Source of the DNA: an uncultured Opitutia bacterium
GTDB taxonomy: Bacteria; Verrucomicrobiota; Verrucomicrobiia; Opitutales; Opitutaceae
DNA: 64,000 nt
Direction: 5' to 3'
Assembly (NCBI GenBank): GCA_903862955.1
Contig: CAIPAH010000007.1
Location: 49,068 to 113,067, forward strand
The position numbers were made by a program, and so were the translations under genes. Below the pieces are notes generated by a model that saw only the letters and a list, made by a program, of their open reading frames with translations, was not told where the DNA came from and ran no database searches. Positions 35,089 through 43,556 of the stretch are shown here, one piece after another; position 1 is the first letter of the stretch; every line of letters begins with the position of its first letter.

Positions 35089-36243
35089 GTGGGAGCCACA
35101 GCAAAGGTCACGCTTGCTCAGGCCCTCGGCCTCAACAGCCGAGGTATGCTGACCCTACGCCAACGCGGGAGGTACTGGTGGGCCTACTGGCGGGATGCGC
35201 AGCACCGTCAGCGCTTCCGTTCAACCAGGCAGGAAGACTACGCCAAGGCCATGCGGGCCGCCGCCTTCATGGTGATCGAGGATACGGCAGCCCTTGCCCC
35301 CGCCGAAGATGAACCGCGCACCGATGCATCGTTAGCCGACATCGTCCTTTGGTATCGGGAGTTCATGGCCGCCCCGCCAAGGAATCTCCAGGAATGCCGT
35401 CCGATTCCGCAAACCGCCGCTTCGTACATGCGCAACACCACGCGACTGGCTAAACTGGCCAAAATCGTCACGGTACGCGACCTGCAGTCCAGGGCCCCTT
35501 CACTCACCGCTAAGGAGCTGAAATTGACCGAACCAGCCTATGTGTCGCTTATGCGGGCGGTAGGAGCAGGCCTGTTCAGCACAGTGTTTCTGTCGTGGTT
35601 GAAAGACGAGAAGCAGGTGGATATCCCGAATCCTCTGCTGGCCAATATTCCTCCCGTTCGGCAGCCAGAGCCATTTTACGCATGGGGTGATGCCCAGTTG
35701 GCCACGTTGAAACAAAGCGCGCGGGAAACCCTGTGCAAATCCGAGCCGAATGGATACGTCCTTTTTCTGCTCTGTCTCGGGGCCGCACTGCGGCGCAGTG
35801 AGGCGACATTCCTGCGTTGGGAAGACATAACCGATGTGGGGGTGAGGGTGACTTGGCGATCTAGTCGTCGCGTGAAGAGCGGCACGAGTGCTCGAACCAT
35901 TCCTCTCAACCCCAAGCTGCTGGAAGAAATTCGCTCATTTAAGGGGGATGCAAAGGCAACTGACTACGTGATCCCCGACGGCGTCATCCACAACCGTCCA
36001 CGGACCAAATACGGCGCACCGCAGCTACGTGCTGAACGCGTTTGCGAACGCCTCATGATATGGCTGCGCGAAAACGGGATTGGCGTCCGCAATCCGATGC
36101 ACCACCTGCGGCGTTTGTGCGGGTCGCGCTGGGAACAGGAGTTCGGCTTGCGCCAAGCCTCCTACTGGCTTGGGCACGCTGACATTATTGTCACCAGCAG
36201 ACACTACGTTGGCTTGCGACCCGAGGCGGTTGCTGGGTGGTAG
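35089..36243 (+). CDS. Tyrosine recombinase / phage-type integrase
   Basis: 384 aa from GTG 35089; an in-frame stop lies just upstream at 35077-35079. The N-terminal arm-binding/SAM-like region covers residues about 1-180. The catalytic domain holds Arg235 (GAALRRSEATFLRW), H338-x-x-R341 in the box-II motif, His363 in WLGHADI and the nucleophile Tyr373 in SRHYVGL. All core residues appear intact. It is adjacent to the left att repeat and is expected to integrate at the tRNA-Met 3' half. It converges on the DUF2779 gene, with 13 bp between stops. Confidence 0.92.
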   Translation: MGATAKVTLAQALGLNSRGMLTLRQRGRYWWAYWRDAQHRQRFRSTRQEDYAKAMRAAAFMVIEDTAALAPAEDEPRTDASLADIVLWYREFMAAPPRNLQECRPIPQTAASYMRNTTRLAKLAKIVTVRDLQSRAPSLTAKELKLTEPAYVSLMRAVGAGLFSTVFLSWLKDEKQVDIPNPLLANIPPVRQPEPFYAWGDAQLATLKQSARETLCKSEPNGYVLFLLCLGAALRRSEATFLRWEDITDVGVRVTWRSSRRVKSGTSARTIPLNPKLLEEIRSFKGDAKATDYVIPDGVIHNRPRTKYGAPQLRAERVCERLMIWLRENGIGVRNPMHHLRRLCGSRWEQEFGLRQASYWLGHADIIVTSRHYVGLRPEAVAGW

Positions 36244-36256
36244 GTGCGCACTCCGG

Positions 36257-37171
36257 TCATTCTGGGCTGAGTCGCCATGCCCAATAGGACCAGATAAAAA
36301 CTTGGGCGAGCGTATCGGTACCGCAATAAGCCAGCAATTGCTGCCGCGCAGCCACTCGGTCCTCGGGTGCCCCCGACTGCATGGTCAGGTATGCCTCCAT
36401 CGCTCCACACCCTTCGCTGACTGCTCCTGAGCGCTGCAATATCGCGTAAGGATCAACGTCGAACTCCATTTCCGAAAACGGAGGCCACTGCTTCACGGGT
36501 GAACGTTCACTCCAAGTTGCTCGCAGGACTTTCTTGATCGAGCACGACCCACCCATCAGAGGATGCCAATAATGATCGTAGCACATCCGATGTTGATCCA
36601 CGATGCGGCCACTTTGCAGCAAACCGTGCAGCCACTGCGCGTCACCGTCCTCGATTCTATCGCTCGGCAGCTCGCGAAGGATTTCGGAGAGTGACTGAGC
36701 TTCATATTCCGACCACGTCAAAATCGAGCCCTCGTCGCCGACAACGCTGCGCAGCGCAGTAACAAAAGCAGCATTGGGATCTACTTCGTCGGCATGGAGC
36801 CATTCGTGGTGAACCAGCGGACTTCCAGGCGCGACGCAGGTATGAACACTTAGCTGAAACAAAGTCAGTCCGTTAACTCGTCCGCCGCTTCGCGGAGGAA
36901 TTACCGTTCTGAGCGACTCTAGATCGATGAAATACAACGGATACTCGACCTGCGCCATGTCTTCGAGCAGTTCGGGAGAGATTTGCTCGCGATCGGTGAG
37001 CAATCCCACGAGTTGACGTTCTATTCGTTTGCCGTGCTCCCCTCGGCATCGGTCGCGGGGCAAGTCAAAGGCGCTCGCTTTACCGGCCTGCGCCAAGGCG
37101 TCAACCACGGGACGCCGCGCCTCATCTTGGAGGAACCAGACATATCCCAAATCCAACATGTGCGGCTGCAC
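36257..37171 (-). CDS. DUF2779 domain protein (DnaQ-like nuclease fold), probably N-terminally truncated
   Basis: 304 aa from GTG 37171. The DUF2779 pattern is clear: YPLYFIDLESLRTVIPP (candidate D83/E85 metal ligands), LFQLSVHT, HHEWLHAD, GSILTWSEYEAQSL, IVDQHRMCYDHYWHPLMGGSCSIKKVL and YCGTDTLAQVFIW. This suggests an RNase H/DnaQ-like exonuclease. Full-length relatives usually carry a preceding RecB/Cas4-like nuclease domain that is absent here. The frame stays open upstream into the 3' end of the GHKL ORF (at least 37171-37250), without start codons. Cargo of the island; role unproven. Confidence 0.7.
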   Translation of the reverse strand: MQPHMLDLGYVWFLQDEARRPVVDALAQAGKASAFDLPRDRCRGEHGKRIERQLVGLLTDREQISPELLEDMAQVEYPLYFIDLESLRTVIPPRSGGRVNGLTLFQLSVHTCVAPGSPLVHHEWLHADEVDPNAAFVTALRSVVGDEGSILTWSEYEAQSLSEILRELPSDRIEDGDAQWLHGLLQSGRIVDQHRMCYDHYWHPLMGGSCSIKKVLRATWSERSPVKQWPPFSEMEFDVDPYAILQRSGAVSEGCGAMEAYLTMQSGAPEDRVAARQQLLAYCGTDTLAQVFIWSYWAWRLSPE

Positions 37172-37212
37172 CTGAGCGAGTGCGCCCCAGCACCGCGCAT
37201 AGCCACTATTCT

Positions 37213-37827
37213 CTACAGCAACGCGGAACTCACACCTGAGAAGAACTCTTTCTGCGCTTTACTCTCTTCTGTGTGAAGATCGATTCGTATAGTAAAGTCC
37301 CGCTTCAATCGTCTGCGTTCATGCAATGCGGGAAGAAACTGCTCAATAATTCGCTCCTTCAGGGAACTGGGCCTTAAATCATCATAGGATTTAACCCGAT
37401 CTTTGATGAAATTCGAAAAAACGAGCGTGGTCGAATTTGGCTGCACCGACTCTAGTGTCTCAAGTTGGTTGTCGCCCTGGAACGATTCCGAGAAATTAAA
37501 GACGCGCCGCTTTGTCCCCCAAACGCTTTCAACTGCGATACGACCAAAGTAGTTTAGAAAAACCAGCCTACCGAGGCCTTTGTGAAAAGAGTCTTGCGGC
37601 TTCAGTAACCGTTTAAAACGTTCGAAACTTTCGTCTGTGAAAGCATTGCCGTTATCGCTTATGGAAATCTTCAGCGTTTCTGGTGTGGTGAAGCTCTGTA
37701 TCTCGATCTTGATAGAGATCTCAGACGCCGCGGCATCGAGCGCATTGGCTACAGCCTCGAAAAACACCTGCACCAATGAGGGGTTCGGGAAGAACAGCTT
37801 AATCGCATTGGATGTTTCGATGTCCAT
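37213..37827 (-). CDS. GHKL-type ATPase domain protein (N-terminal domain only)
   Basis: 204 aa from ATG 37827. Bergerat-fold motifs: N-box FFEAVANALDAA (E24, N28, D31), G1 SDNGNAFTDESF (D58, N59, G60; the canonical second Gly is Asn) and G2 HKGLGRLVFLNYF. This pattern matches the HATPase_c_3 proteins often found with defence genes, but those are normally several hundred residues longer. The reading ends right after the ATPase domain. The next frame runs into the DUF2779 ORF, so this is either a stand-alone ATPase or the product of a deletion. AT-rich composition supports foreign origin. Confidence 0.65.
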   Translation of the reverse strand: MDIETSNAIKLFFPNPSLVQVFFEAVANALDAAASEISIKIEIQSFTTPETLKISISDNGNAFTDESFERFKRLLKPQDSFHKGLGRLVFLNYFGRIAVESVWGTKRRVFNFSESFQGDNQLETLESVQPNSTTLVFSNFIKDRVKSYDDLRPSSLKERIIEQFLPALHERRRLKRDFTIRIDLHTEESKAQKEFFSGVSSALL

Positions 37828-37830
37828 GGC

Positions 37831-37968
37831 TTAAATAAAATGATCCCATTCGCTCCTAACAACGGCACGCTCAATCTGGGAGGCGAGTTGGTTCATCTGG
37901 GTGCGCTTGGACGCCCTTTTTTCAAGATTGCCATAACACCACGTTGAAATTCTGGCGCAACACCACAT
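37831..37968 (-). CDS. Small ORF immediately upstream of the GHKL gene
   Basis: 45 aa, beginning MWCCARISTW and ending VVRSEWDHFI. Its TAA ends 3 nt before the GHKL ATG, a spacing typical of coupled genes. The C-terminal half is helical and charged (LEKRASKRTQMNQLASQIERA). It could be a genuine small regulator or the 3' remnant of a larger gene; the frame is closed by TGA about 60 nt upstream of the ATG. No family is recognised. Confidence 0.35.
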   Translation of the reverse strand: MWCCARISTWCYGNLEKRASKRTQMNQLASQIERAVVRSEWDHFI

Positions 37969-38385
37969 TCGCGTGCTCCAATGGCTCTTTAGGAATGCCG
38001 CTAGGAACGCATCTCAGGATGGAAAAGTCGGCACTCGATGGGACCATAGGGTGATGGAGCCACCCGATTTAGGCCGTAACAAGCGATTCCAGCCGTTCCT
38101 CGCCTCTTTAAAGCGGTCCCGACGCATGGATGGCACCTCCCCGATGCCGCCGCCCACGGCCTGCGAAATTTTCTATGTAGCTGCGCGGCTCACACCCGAC
38201 CCAAGGGCAAAATCATGCGACTGGCTTTTTCGGCGAAGCCGCTCTCAGGCCTTGAATATCGGCCCCGCAAGCAAGCCCTCTTGGTGCCCGAAAAGGCACC
38301 CAAGAGGGCGAGAGGGTCGAAACTATTTTTCCACTCGTGCTCACGATTGTGAGCACCTTTTCGACCCTCAACTTGCGTAAGTAAT
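37969..38385. other. Right-end non-coding region of the island
   Basis: About 420 bp without a credible gene. It ends in nested inverted repeats: GCCCTCTTGG-TGCC/GGCACCCAAGAGGGC (38275-38309, one bulge), GGGTCGAAA/TTTCGACCC (38314-38367) enclosing GTGCTCAC-GATT-GTGAGCAC (38337-38356). The structure lies 30 bp from the tRNA-Met 3' end, where attP arm sites would be expected. Confidence 0.5.
38337..38356. promoter_or_regulatory. Right arm-type inverted pair GTGCTCAC-GATT-GTGAGCAC
   Basis: Perfect 8-bp arms with a 4-bp spacer, 29 bp inside the right att repeat. The octamers are identical to the pair at the left end (34993-35019); only the spacer length differs. Confidence 0.6.
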
Positions 38386-38460
<75 letters not shown>

Positions 38461-38625
38461 GGAATGCGACCTCGGACCGAGGGAGCGAGCGGCGGTATTA
38501 CGCTTCGCGCCCGAAAAGTGACAAGCAATTTCGCGTGCGCCACAAGGCGCGGGCGGGCGCTCAAGACGAAGCTCCGCGGGCGTTGGCCGCACGATGTGGA
38601 CGACAGGACGGCGAGTTTCTCCCCC

Positions 38626-38654
38626 TTGACAGTCTATGAGAGTCGTTTTTCGAT
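38626..38654 (+). promoter_or_regulatory. Possible promoter of the lipoprotein gene
   Basis: A consensus -35 TTGACA (38626-38631) is followed after 17 bp by TTCGAT (38649-38654), a weak -10. A transcript would start about 3-5 nt before the ATG at 38664, implying a very short leader. Confidence 0.3.
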
Positions 38655-38663
38655 GGGTGCGTC

Positions 38664-39170
38664 ATGTCGCGTGTCTCGACCTCATTACTTTTGCTCTGCG
38701 TCGCCCTGGTTCCTTGTGGCTGCTCGACCGCCCCGGATACAAAGCCCGAGGACGTCTATCATCCGCCGGCGGCGAACGCGCCCAGTGCCTTCCTCAAGGG
38801 CATGCAGATCAGCGAAGGAGGCCTGTTCGGCACCGACCACGTGGGGTTTGTCTTCATGGTCGACCTCAAGACCGTCGACGCCGCGGCCGACGGCTGGGAC
38901 AAGCCCCTGGCCCTCACCCCGGGGCCCCACACGATTGGCGTGGAATACCGGCAATCAAACTTCCACACGCGGGCGCATCTGCCGCTGCAGGCCCAGGCGG
39001 GCGTCACTTACCAGCTGATGATCAAGCCCGGCCGCGACAACCCGCCGGAAGGGCCGCTCTATAATGAGTTTTGGATCGTGGACACGTCTACCAACCGCCC
39101 CGTCACCCTCGTTTACCACCGCGAGTTGATGGGCGGGAAAAAAGGCACGATCTTCTACATGAATAAGTGA
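38664..39170 (+). CDS. Putative lipoprotein, function unknown
   Basis: 168 aa. Lipoprotein signal: hydrophobic LLLLCVALVPCGCS (Cys near residue 20), followed by a Thr/Pro/Asp-rich linker. The mature domain is beta-rich with LTPGPHTIGVEYRQ, HLPLQAQAGVTYQLMIKPG and EFWIVDTSTNRPVTLVYHRE. This resembles small immunoglobulin-like lipoproteins whose 'PGxHxIxV' strand is common in PEGA-like domains. Probably anchored in the outer membrane. No partner gene is evident. Confidence 0.75.
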   Translation: MSRVSTSLLLLCVALVPCGCSTAPDTKPEDVYHPPAANAPSAFLKGMQISEGGLFGTDHVGFVFMVDLKTVDAAADGWDKPLALTPGPHTIGVEYRQSNFHTRAHLPLQAQAGVTYQLMIKPGRDNPPEGPLYNEFWIVDTSTNRPVTLVYHRELMGGKKGTIFYMNK

Positions 39171-39192
39171 CCGGCCCGTCCGGGGCGGATGT

Positions 39193-40995
39193 TTAGCCGG
39201 CAGTCGTGGCGGCGGAAGCGGACGGCTCGGCTGTCTTAACCGCCAGTTCCACACAGACGACGGTCAATTGCTGCGCGCTCCCGTTCTCGACGGTGATCTC
39301 GTTCCAGCCGTCACGAATGAGCGACACCGGCAGGATGTAATCGTAGCCGATGTGCTCGGGCGCGTGGTGCGTCAACGACCCGCAGGGAAACAGCAGGCGC
39401 TCGTTCGGGCGGCTCGTCGTCACTGGCCAGCAACCATTGAACGATACGGGCACGAGGTTCGCGGGAGCATCTTTCTTAAGGACGACCTGGATGACGAGTT
39501 GCAACCCGCGATCCAAAGGCTCGGCGCACATGGGCAGGCGGAAGGTGTGGCGCCAATAGTGCTCTAGGAGTTGCGGCACCTGCGGCGCGGCCTCGAACGG
39601 CGGCTGGGACAGGTCGCGAAAGCCGAGATCGGCAAACGTGTAGTGCTTCGGCCGCCCGCGCAGCTGGTCCAAGCGGTGGATGTCGCGGAGAAACGTGTAG
39701 TCCGAAACCAGACCCGGGATGCGGGCTTGGTCGGTGCAGTAGAAGTTGAACCACTCGATCCCGTCGGCGCCCAGCACCAGCTTGCCGGCGGCATTGGCGG
39801 AGAGCATTTCTCGGCTGGAAGAGATCAGGCGGATGTCCCGCCGATAGCCCGTGGCCGGGTTCAACGTGGGGATCGCATTGGCACCATCTTCGATCACGCC
39901 GTAGATCGCGGGCCCCTCCCCCACGGCCCGGCGGATTTCGTCGTGTGGCATATCCCACGACGTCCGCCAAAACCCCGATGGACACAGAAAATCCAGCGTG
40001 CCGTCGCGGCAGAGCGCGACGACGTCAATGCCGATGGTCCGCAACGTCGCCAGCTTCCCCGGCAGGCGCATGCCAAAATAAAAGGGTCGCCCCGTTTTCG
40101 CGGACCGCCGCCGGGTAAGGGCCCGGATCTCGCGGAACCAGTCGGACATCATCGCCACCGTTTGCTCGGAGGCGTTCGGCTCGCAGCAGAGGGGCTGGCG
40201 CCACCAATCGAGCTCCAGACCGTCAAAATCGTAGTCCTCCACCACCTCGCGGATTTGCGCGAACAACATCTCCCGCACTTGGGGCAGCTCGTAGTTGAGG
40301 CCTTCGCGATAGGTGAAATCGCCCGACATGCCGGGATACGTGCTGTGTTGCAGCCGGTTTTCGCGGCGCTTGAGCAGCGGGTGGTTGAAGAAGCTCCCCT
40401 CGAAATTGTGGTGCCCGTGCAGGTCGTTCATCCGGACGCTCACCCATGGGGCAACCCCGCGCTGGCGGCAGGCGACGGAGGTTTCCGCGAGCCAGTCCAC
40501 CCCGGCCTCCACCAAATCCAGATACTGGTTGAAGAAGGTGACCGACGTGCCGAGAAATTTCTCCACGTCGTCCGGCTTGGTCAGGCCCATGCAAATCGCG
40601 TGGCCGCGAAAGAACTCCCGGTCGCCCCGCCGGTAGCCGTCGAGAATGGTCGGCAATTTTTTGCTGGGATACCACGCCTTCGAGGCGTTCGCATTGATCA
40701 GGAAGGTGTCGATGCCGTTGCCGGAGAGTTCCTCCACGTAGCGGTGAATCGCCCGCGCCGAATAGGGCCCACCCTCAGGCTGCCACCGTTCGGGATTGTA
40801 GAAATACACGCAGGTATCGCCGTTGAACAGATTGCGATGACGCGCCGCGACTCCCTCGCCGAGAATCGCTGCCGCGGGTGCCGCAGGCGCGGTGGCCGCG
40901 GGAGTCGGGCTGGCGCCGTAGGACATCCGTGGCAGCAAGGTGGCGGCCGTCGTGCCCAGCGCCGCGGTGCGAATGAAGTCCCGGCGGGTGTTCAT
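39193..40995 (-). CDS. Tat-exported TIM-barrel glycoside-hydrolase-like protein
   Basis: 600 aa from ATG 40995. The N-terminus carries a twin-arginine signal (NTRRDFIRTAALGTTAATLLP). The mature body has barrel signatures such as FLINANASKAWYPSK, GVAPWVSVRMND, DFDGLELDWWRQPLCCEPN and FYFGMRLPGK, which fit carbohydrate-active TIM-barrel enzymes that place catalytic acids after strands 4 and 7. A C-terminal beta-sandwich covers about 480-600. The specific glycan cannot be assigned. It stands alone, with convergent and same-strand neighbours of unrelated function. Confidence 0.65.
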   Translation of the reverse strand: MNTRRDFIRTAALGTTAATLLPRMSYGASPTPAATAPAAPAAAILGEGVAARHRNLFNGDTCVYFYNPERWQPEGGPYSARAIHRYVEELSGNGIDTFLINANASKAWYPSKKLPTILDGYRRGDREFFRGHAICMGLTKPDDVEKFLGTSVTFFNQYLDLVEAGVDWLAETSVACRQRGVAPWVSVRMNDLHGHHNFEGSFFNHPLLKRRENRLQHSTYPGMSGDFTYREGLNYELPQVREMLFAQIREVVEDYDFDGLELDWWRQPLCCEPNASEQTVAMMSDWFREIRALTRRRSAKTGRPFYFGMRLPGKLATLRTIGIDVVALCRDGTLDFLCPSGFWRTSWDMPHDEIRRAVGEGPAIYGVIEDGANAIPTLNPATGYRRDIRLISSSREMLSANAAGKLVLGADGIEWFNFYCTDQARIPGLVSDYTFLRDIHRLDQLRGRPKHYTFADLGFRDLSQPPFEAAPQVPQLLEHYWRHTFRLPMCAEPLDRGLQLVIQVVLKKDAPANLVPVSFNGCWPVTTSRPNERLLFPCGSLTHHAPEHIGYDYILPVSLIRDGWNEITVENGSAQQLTVVCVELAVKTAEPSASAATTAG

Positions 40996-41177
40996 GGGGT
41001 GAAGATCGGGAATGCGCGGAAGCTGATCGGCCCGGGGTGCTGGGGGGGCCGAAATCTTGTTCCTGCGCCGATGGGTGTGAAAGCGGGCCGGGCCAGCCGC
41101 GAGCTTTTTTCCCGCGCGTCTGGCGCTGCGGATCGGCCGTTGCAACCCTCTCCGCGCCGCCTCGTCCGGCCGGGTGG

Positions 41178-43556
41178 TCAGTTCCTGCTCGCGACAACCG
41201 CGGGACGCTGCAGCAGCTCGGAAGTTTTTTGCAGGAGACTTTCGATTTTGAACGGCTTGTGGAGGAACGCGCCGGTGAACTCGCCCGCGCGAAAATCCGG
41301 TCGGCCTTCGCTAGGCGAAGCCATGCCGCTTACGACCAGCACACGCACATCGGGATTCATCCGTTTCAAGACGCGGGACAGCATCGCGCCATCGAGGTTG
41401 GGCATGTTCAGGTCCGAGACCACCAACCTGATTTCGTTGGCGTGTTTCGCAAAGAAGGCGGTCGCCTCGGCGCCATCGCTCGCGGTGAGGACGCGGTAGC
41501 CATGCCGCGTGAGCATGTCGCCGATCATGTCGCGGATCGGCTCCTCGTCGTCGACGACGAGGATCAGCTCGCCATTTCCCCGGGGCGCGCTGGGGGCGTT
41601 GGCGTGCGCCGGAGCATCCTTCGTGCGGGCCGCCGGCAAATACACTTGGAACGATGTGCCCTGCCCCGGCTTGCTCTCAACCTGGATGAAACCGCGGTGG
41701 TGCATGACGATGCCGCGCACGGTGGAAAGCCCCAGGCCGGTGCCCTTGTCGCCGCGCTTCGTGGTGACGAATGGCTCCCACAGCCGCGCCAGGACCTCGG
41801 GCGCAATGCCGGTGCCCGTGTCGTCGACCCGCAGCAAGACGAATTCCCCTGGCCGGCCGCCGTCGATCGCGGCAGCCGTGGTGCGATCCAGCCGGCAATT
41901 TTCGACGCACAAGGTTAGCGTGCCACCCGTCGGCATGGCATCGCGCGCATTAAGACAGAGGTTGAGCAACACTTGGTGAAGCTGGGACGGGTTCGCCTCG
42001 ACGGCCCAGACCACGGGGGCGAACTGCTCCACCACCTTGATGGTCTTGGGAAATGTCTCCGCCATAAACATCCGGATATCGCCCAAAAGTGGACGCAACT
42101 CGACGCTCTGGGCCTCGCCCACAGCGTCCTGCGAGAAAGCTAGAATTTGCCGGATCAGCGCCGCGCCGCGGTCGGCGCTCGTTTCGAGAATTTCCAGCAA
42201 CCGGAGGGCCACCGGGTCGGTCACGGCTCCGCGCAGGACGGGCGTCGCCATCAGCATCGGCGCGAGCATGTTGTAGAGATCGTGCGCAATGCCGGCCGCG
42301 ATCAGGCCGATCGTCTCGACCCGCTGCACTTTCAACAGCTGTTCCTCGAGGCGTTTCTGTTCGGTCACGTCGCTCGCGATGCTGAGGTGAGCCTTGCCGC
42401 GGCCACTCTCGTCGCGGATCAGCGTGCGGCGAACTTCAATCATGCGGGGCTTGCCCAGCCGGTCCACGACCTGCTTCAGGCCATGCCAGTCGCCCTGGGC
42501 CCGCGTGACCTCACGGGCCGTGCGCAGCCACTCGATGCCCTTGAATTGGGGAAAAAGTTCCTCCGCCGTCTTGCCGATGGCCTCGTCGCTCTGCCAGCCG
42601 TAGATTCGCTCCGCGCCCGCGCTCCAGTAAATGATCCGGCTCTGCATGTCCGTGATGATGATCGCCTCGCGGGCCTGATCGAGCATCTCGGCCTGTTCGC
42701 GCACGCGGCGCTCCGCCAATTTCTGCTCTGTCAAATCGGAGCAGATCGCCAGCCGCGCCTGCGGGCGCCCGCGGTCATCGTTGATCAGGGAAATCCGGAA
42801 TTCCATCAGGCGGTCACCAGCGGCTTTCGTGGTCACCTCGAGTTCGCCCATCCACTCGCCCTGGGCGGTGGCGATCTTCAGCCCATTCGCCAACTGCTCA
42901 GCCACGGACGTGCCGAAGGCGCGATCCGTCGTCTGCGTCGAAACCTCCGCGGCCGACCAGCCCAGCAGGCGTTCGGCGCCCTGGTTCCAAAACGTGATCC
43001 GGCCGTTGAGATCGATGACAACGATCGCCTCGCGGGCCTTGTTGAGGAATCCCGCCAGTTCCCGCCCGTAGCGCTCGGCCTGCCGGCGTTTTTCGTGCTC
43101 CTCGGTTTCCTTTAACGCGCGATGAATCGCGACGGTCAGGCGCAGAATTTGATCCTTGAGCACGTAATCCCGTGCCCCGGAGCGCACCGCCTCGATGGCA
43201 ATGTCGTCGCTCACGGTCCCCGATAGCAGGATGAAGGGCGTGTCGGGCACCCACTGCTGTGCCAGGGCGAGCGCCTCAAATCCGTCGAAGGATTCGAGCG
43301 TGAAGTCCGACAGGATTACGTCGAACGTCCGCAGATGCAGTTCGCCGGTGTAGGCAAACCGCGTCGCCACACGCGTGAGCTGGCACGTCGGCCACTCCGC
43401 GAGCACCAGCTTGCGCACCAAGGCCGCATCGAGGTCATTGTCCTCGAGATGGAGGATGCGCACGACCGGCGAGCCCCGCTTGGGCTCCCCGATGGTGGGC
43501 CAGGGTTGCGGCGACGAGCTGTTCGAAGTCGGTGCTGGGACGGGGCTGAGCATCAC
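41178..43556 (-). CDS. Hybrid histidine kinase (REC-PAS-PAS-HisKA-HATPase-REC)
   Basis: 792 aa, no membrane segment, so a cytosolic sensor. Receiver 1 covers about residues 31-150 (VRILHLEDNDLDAALV, acceptor Asp in LSDFTLESFDG). Two PAS domains follow (about 165-285 and 290-410, INDDRGRPQARLAICSD, TLIRDESGRGKAHL). HisKA has H425 in GIAHDLYNMLAPM. The HATPase has NLCLNARDAMP, DDTGTGIAPEV and GDKGTGLGLSTVRG. A C-terminal receiver covers about 665-785 (LILVVDDEEPIRDM, Asp in SDLNMPNLDG). Its ATG overlaps the stop of the YcaO-domain gene, so both are made from one message. Confidence 0.92.
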   Translation of the reverse strand: MMLSPVPAPTSNSSSPQPWPTIGEPKRGSPVVRILHLEDNDLDAALVRKLVLAEWPTCQLTRVATRFAYTGELHLRTFDVILSDFTLESFDGFEALALAQQWVPDTPFILLSGTVSDDIAIEAVRSGARDYVLKDQILRLTVAIHRALKETEEHEKRRQAERYGRELAGFLNKAREAIVVIDLNGRITFWNQGAERLLGWSAAEVSTQTTDRAFGTSVAEQLANGLKIATAQGEWMGELEVTTKAAGDRLMEFRISLINDDRGRPQARLAICSDLTEQKLAERRVREQAEMLDQAREAIIITDMQSRIIYWSAGAERIYGWQSDEAIGKTAEELFPQFKGIEWLRTAREVTRAQGDWHGLKQVVDRLGKPRMIEVRRTLIRDESGRGKAHLSIASDVTEQKRLEEQLLKVQRVETIGLIAAGIAHDLYNMLAPMLMATPVLRGAVTDPVALRLLEILETSADRGAALIRQILAFSQDAVGEAQSVELRPLLGDIRMFMAETFPKTIKVVEQFAPVVWAVEANPSQLHQVLLNLCLNARDAMPTGGTLTLCVENCRLDRTTAAAIDGGRPGEFVLLRVDDTGTGIAPEVLARLWEPFVTTKRGDKGTGLGLSTVRGIVMHHRGFIQVESKPGQGTSFQVYLPAARTKDAPAHANAPSAPRGNGELILVVDDEEPIRDMIGDMLTRHGYRVLTASDGAEATAFFAKHANEIRLVVSDLNMPNLDGAMLSRVLKRMNPDVRVLVVSGMASPSEGRPDFRAGEFTGAFLHKPFKIESLLQKTSELLQRPAVVASRN

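Noticed and set aside
37973..38380. 135-codon plus-strand frame at the right end of the island
   Set aside because: It runs through the hairpin cluster and has no motif or upstream ribosome site.
39571..41499. 642-codon plus-strand frame opposite the Tat-exported protein
   Set aside because: The minus-strand protein has a clear twin-arginine signal and barrel motifs; the antisense frame has none.
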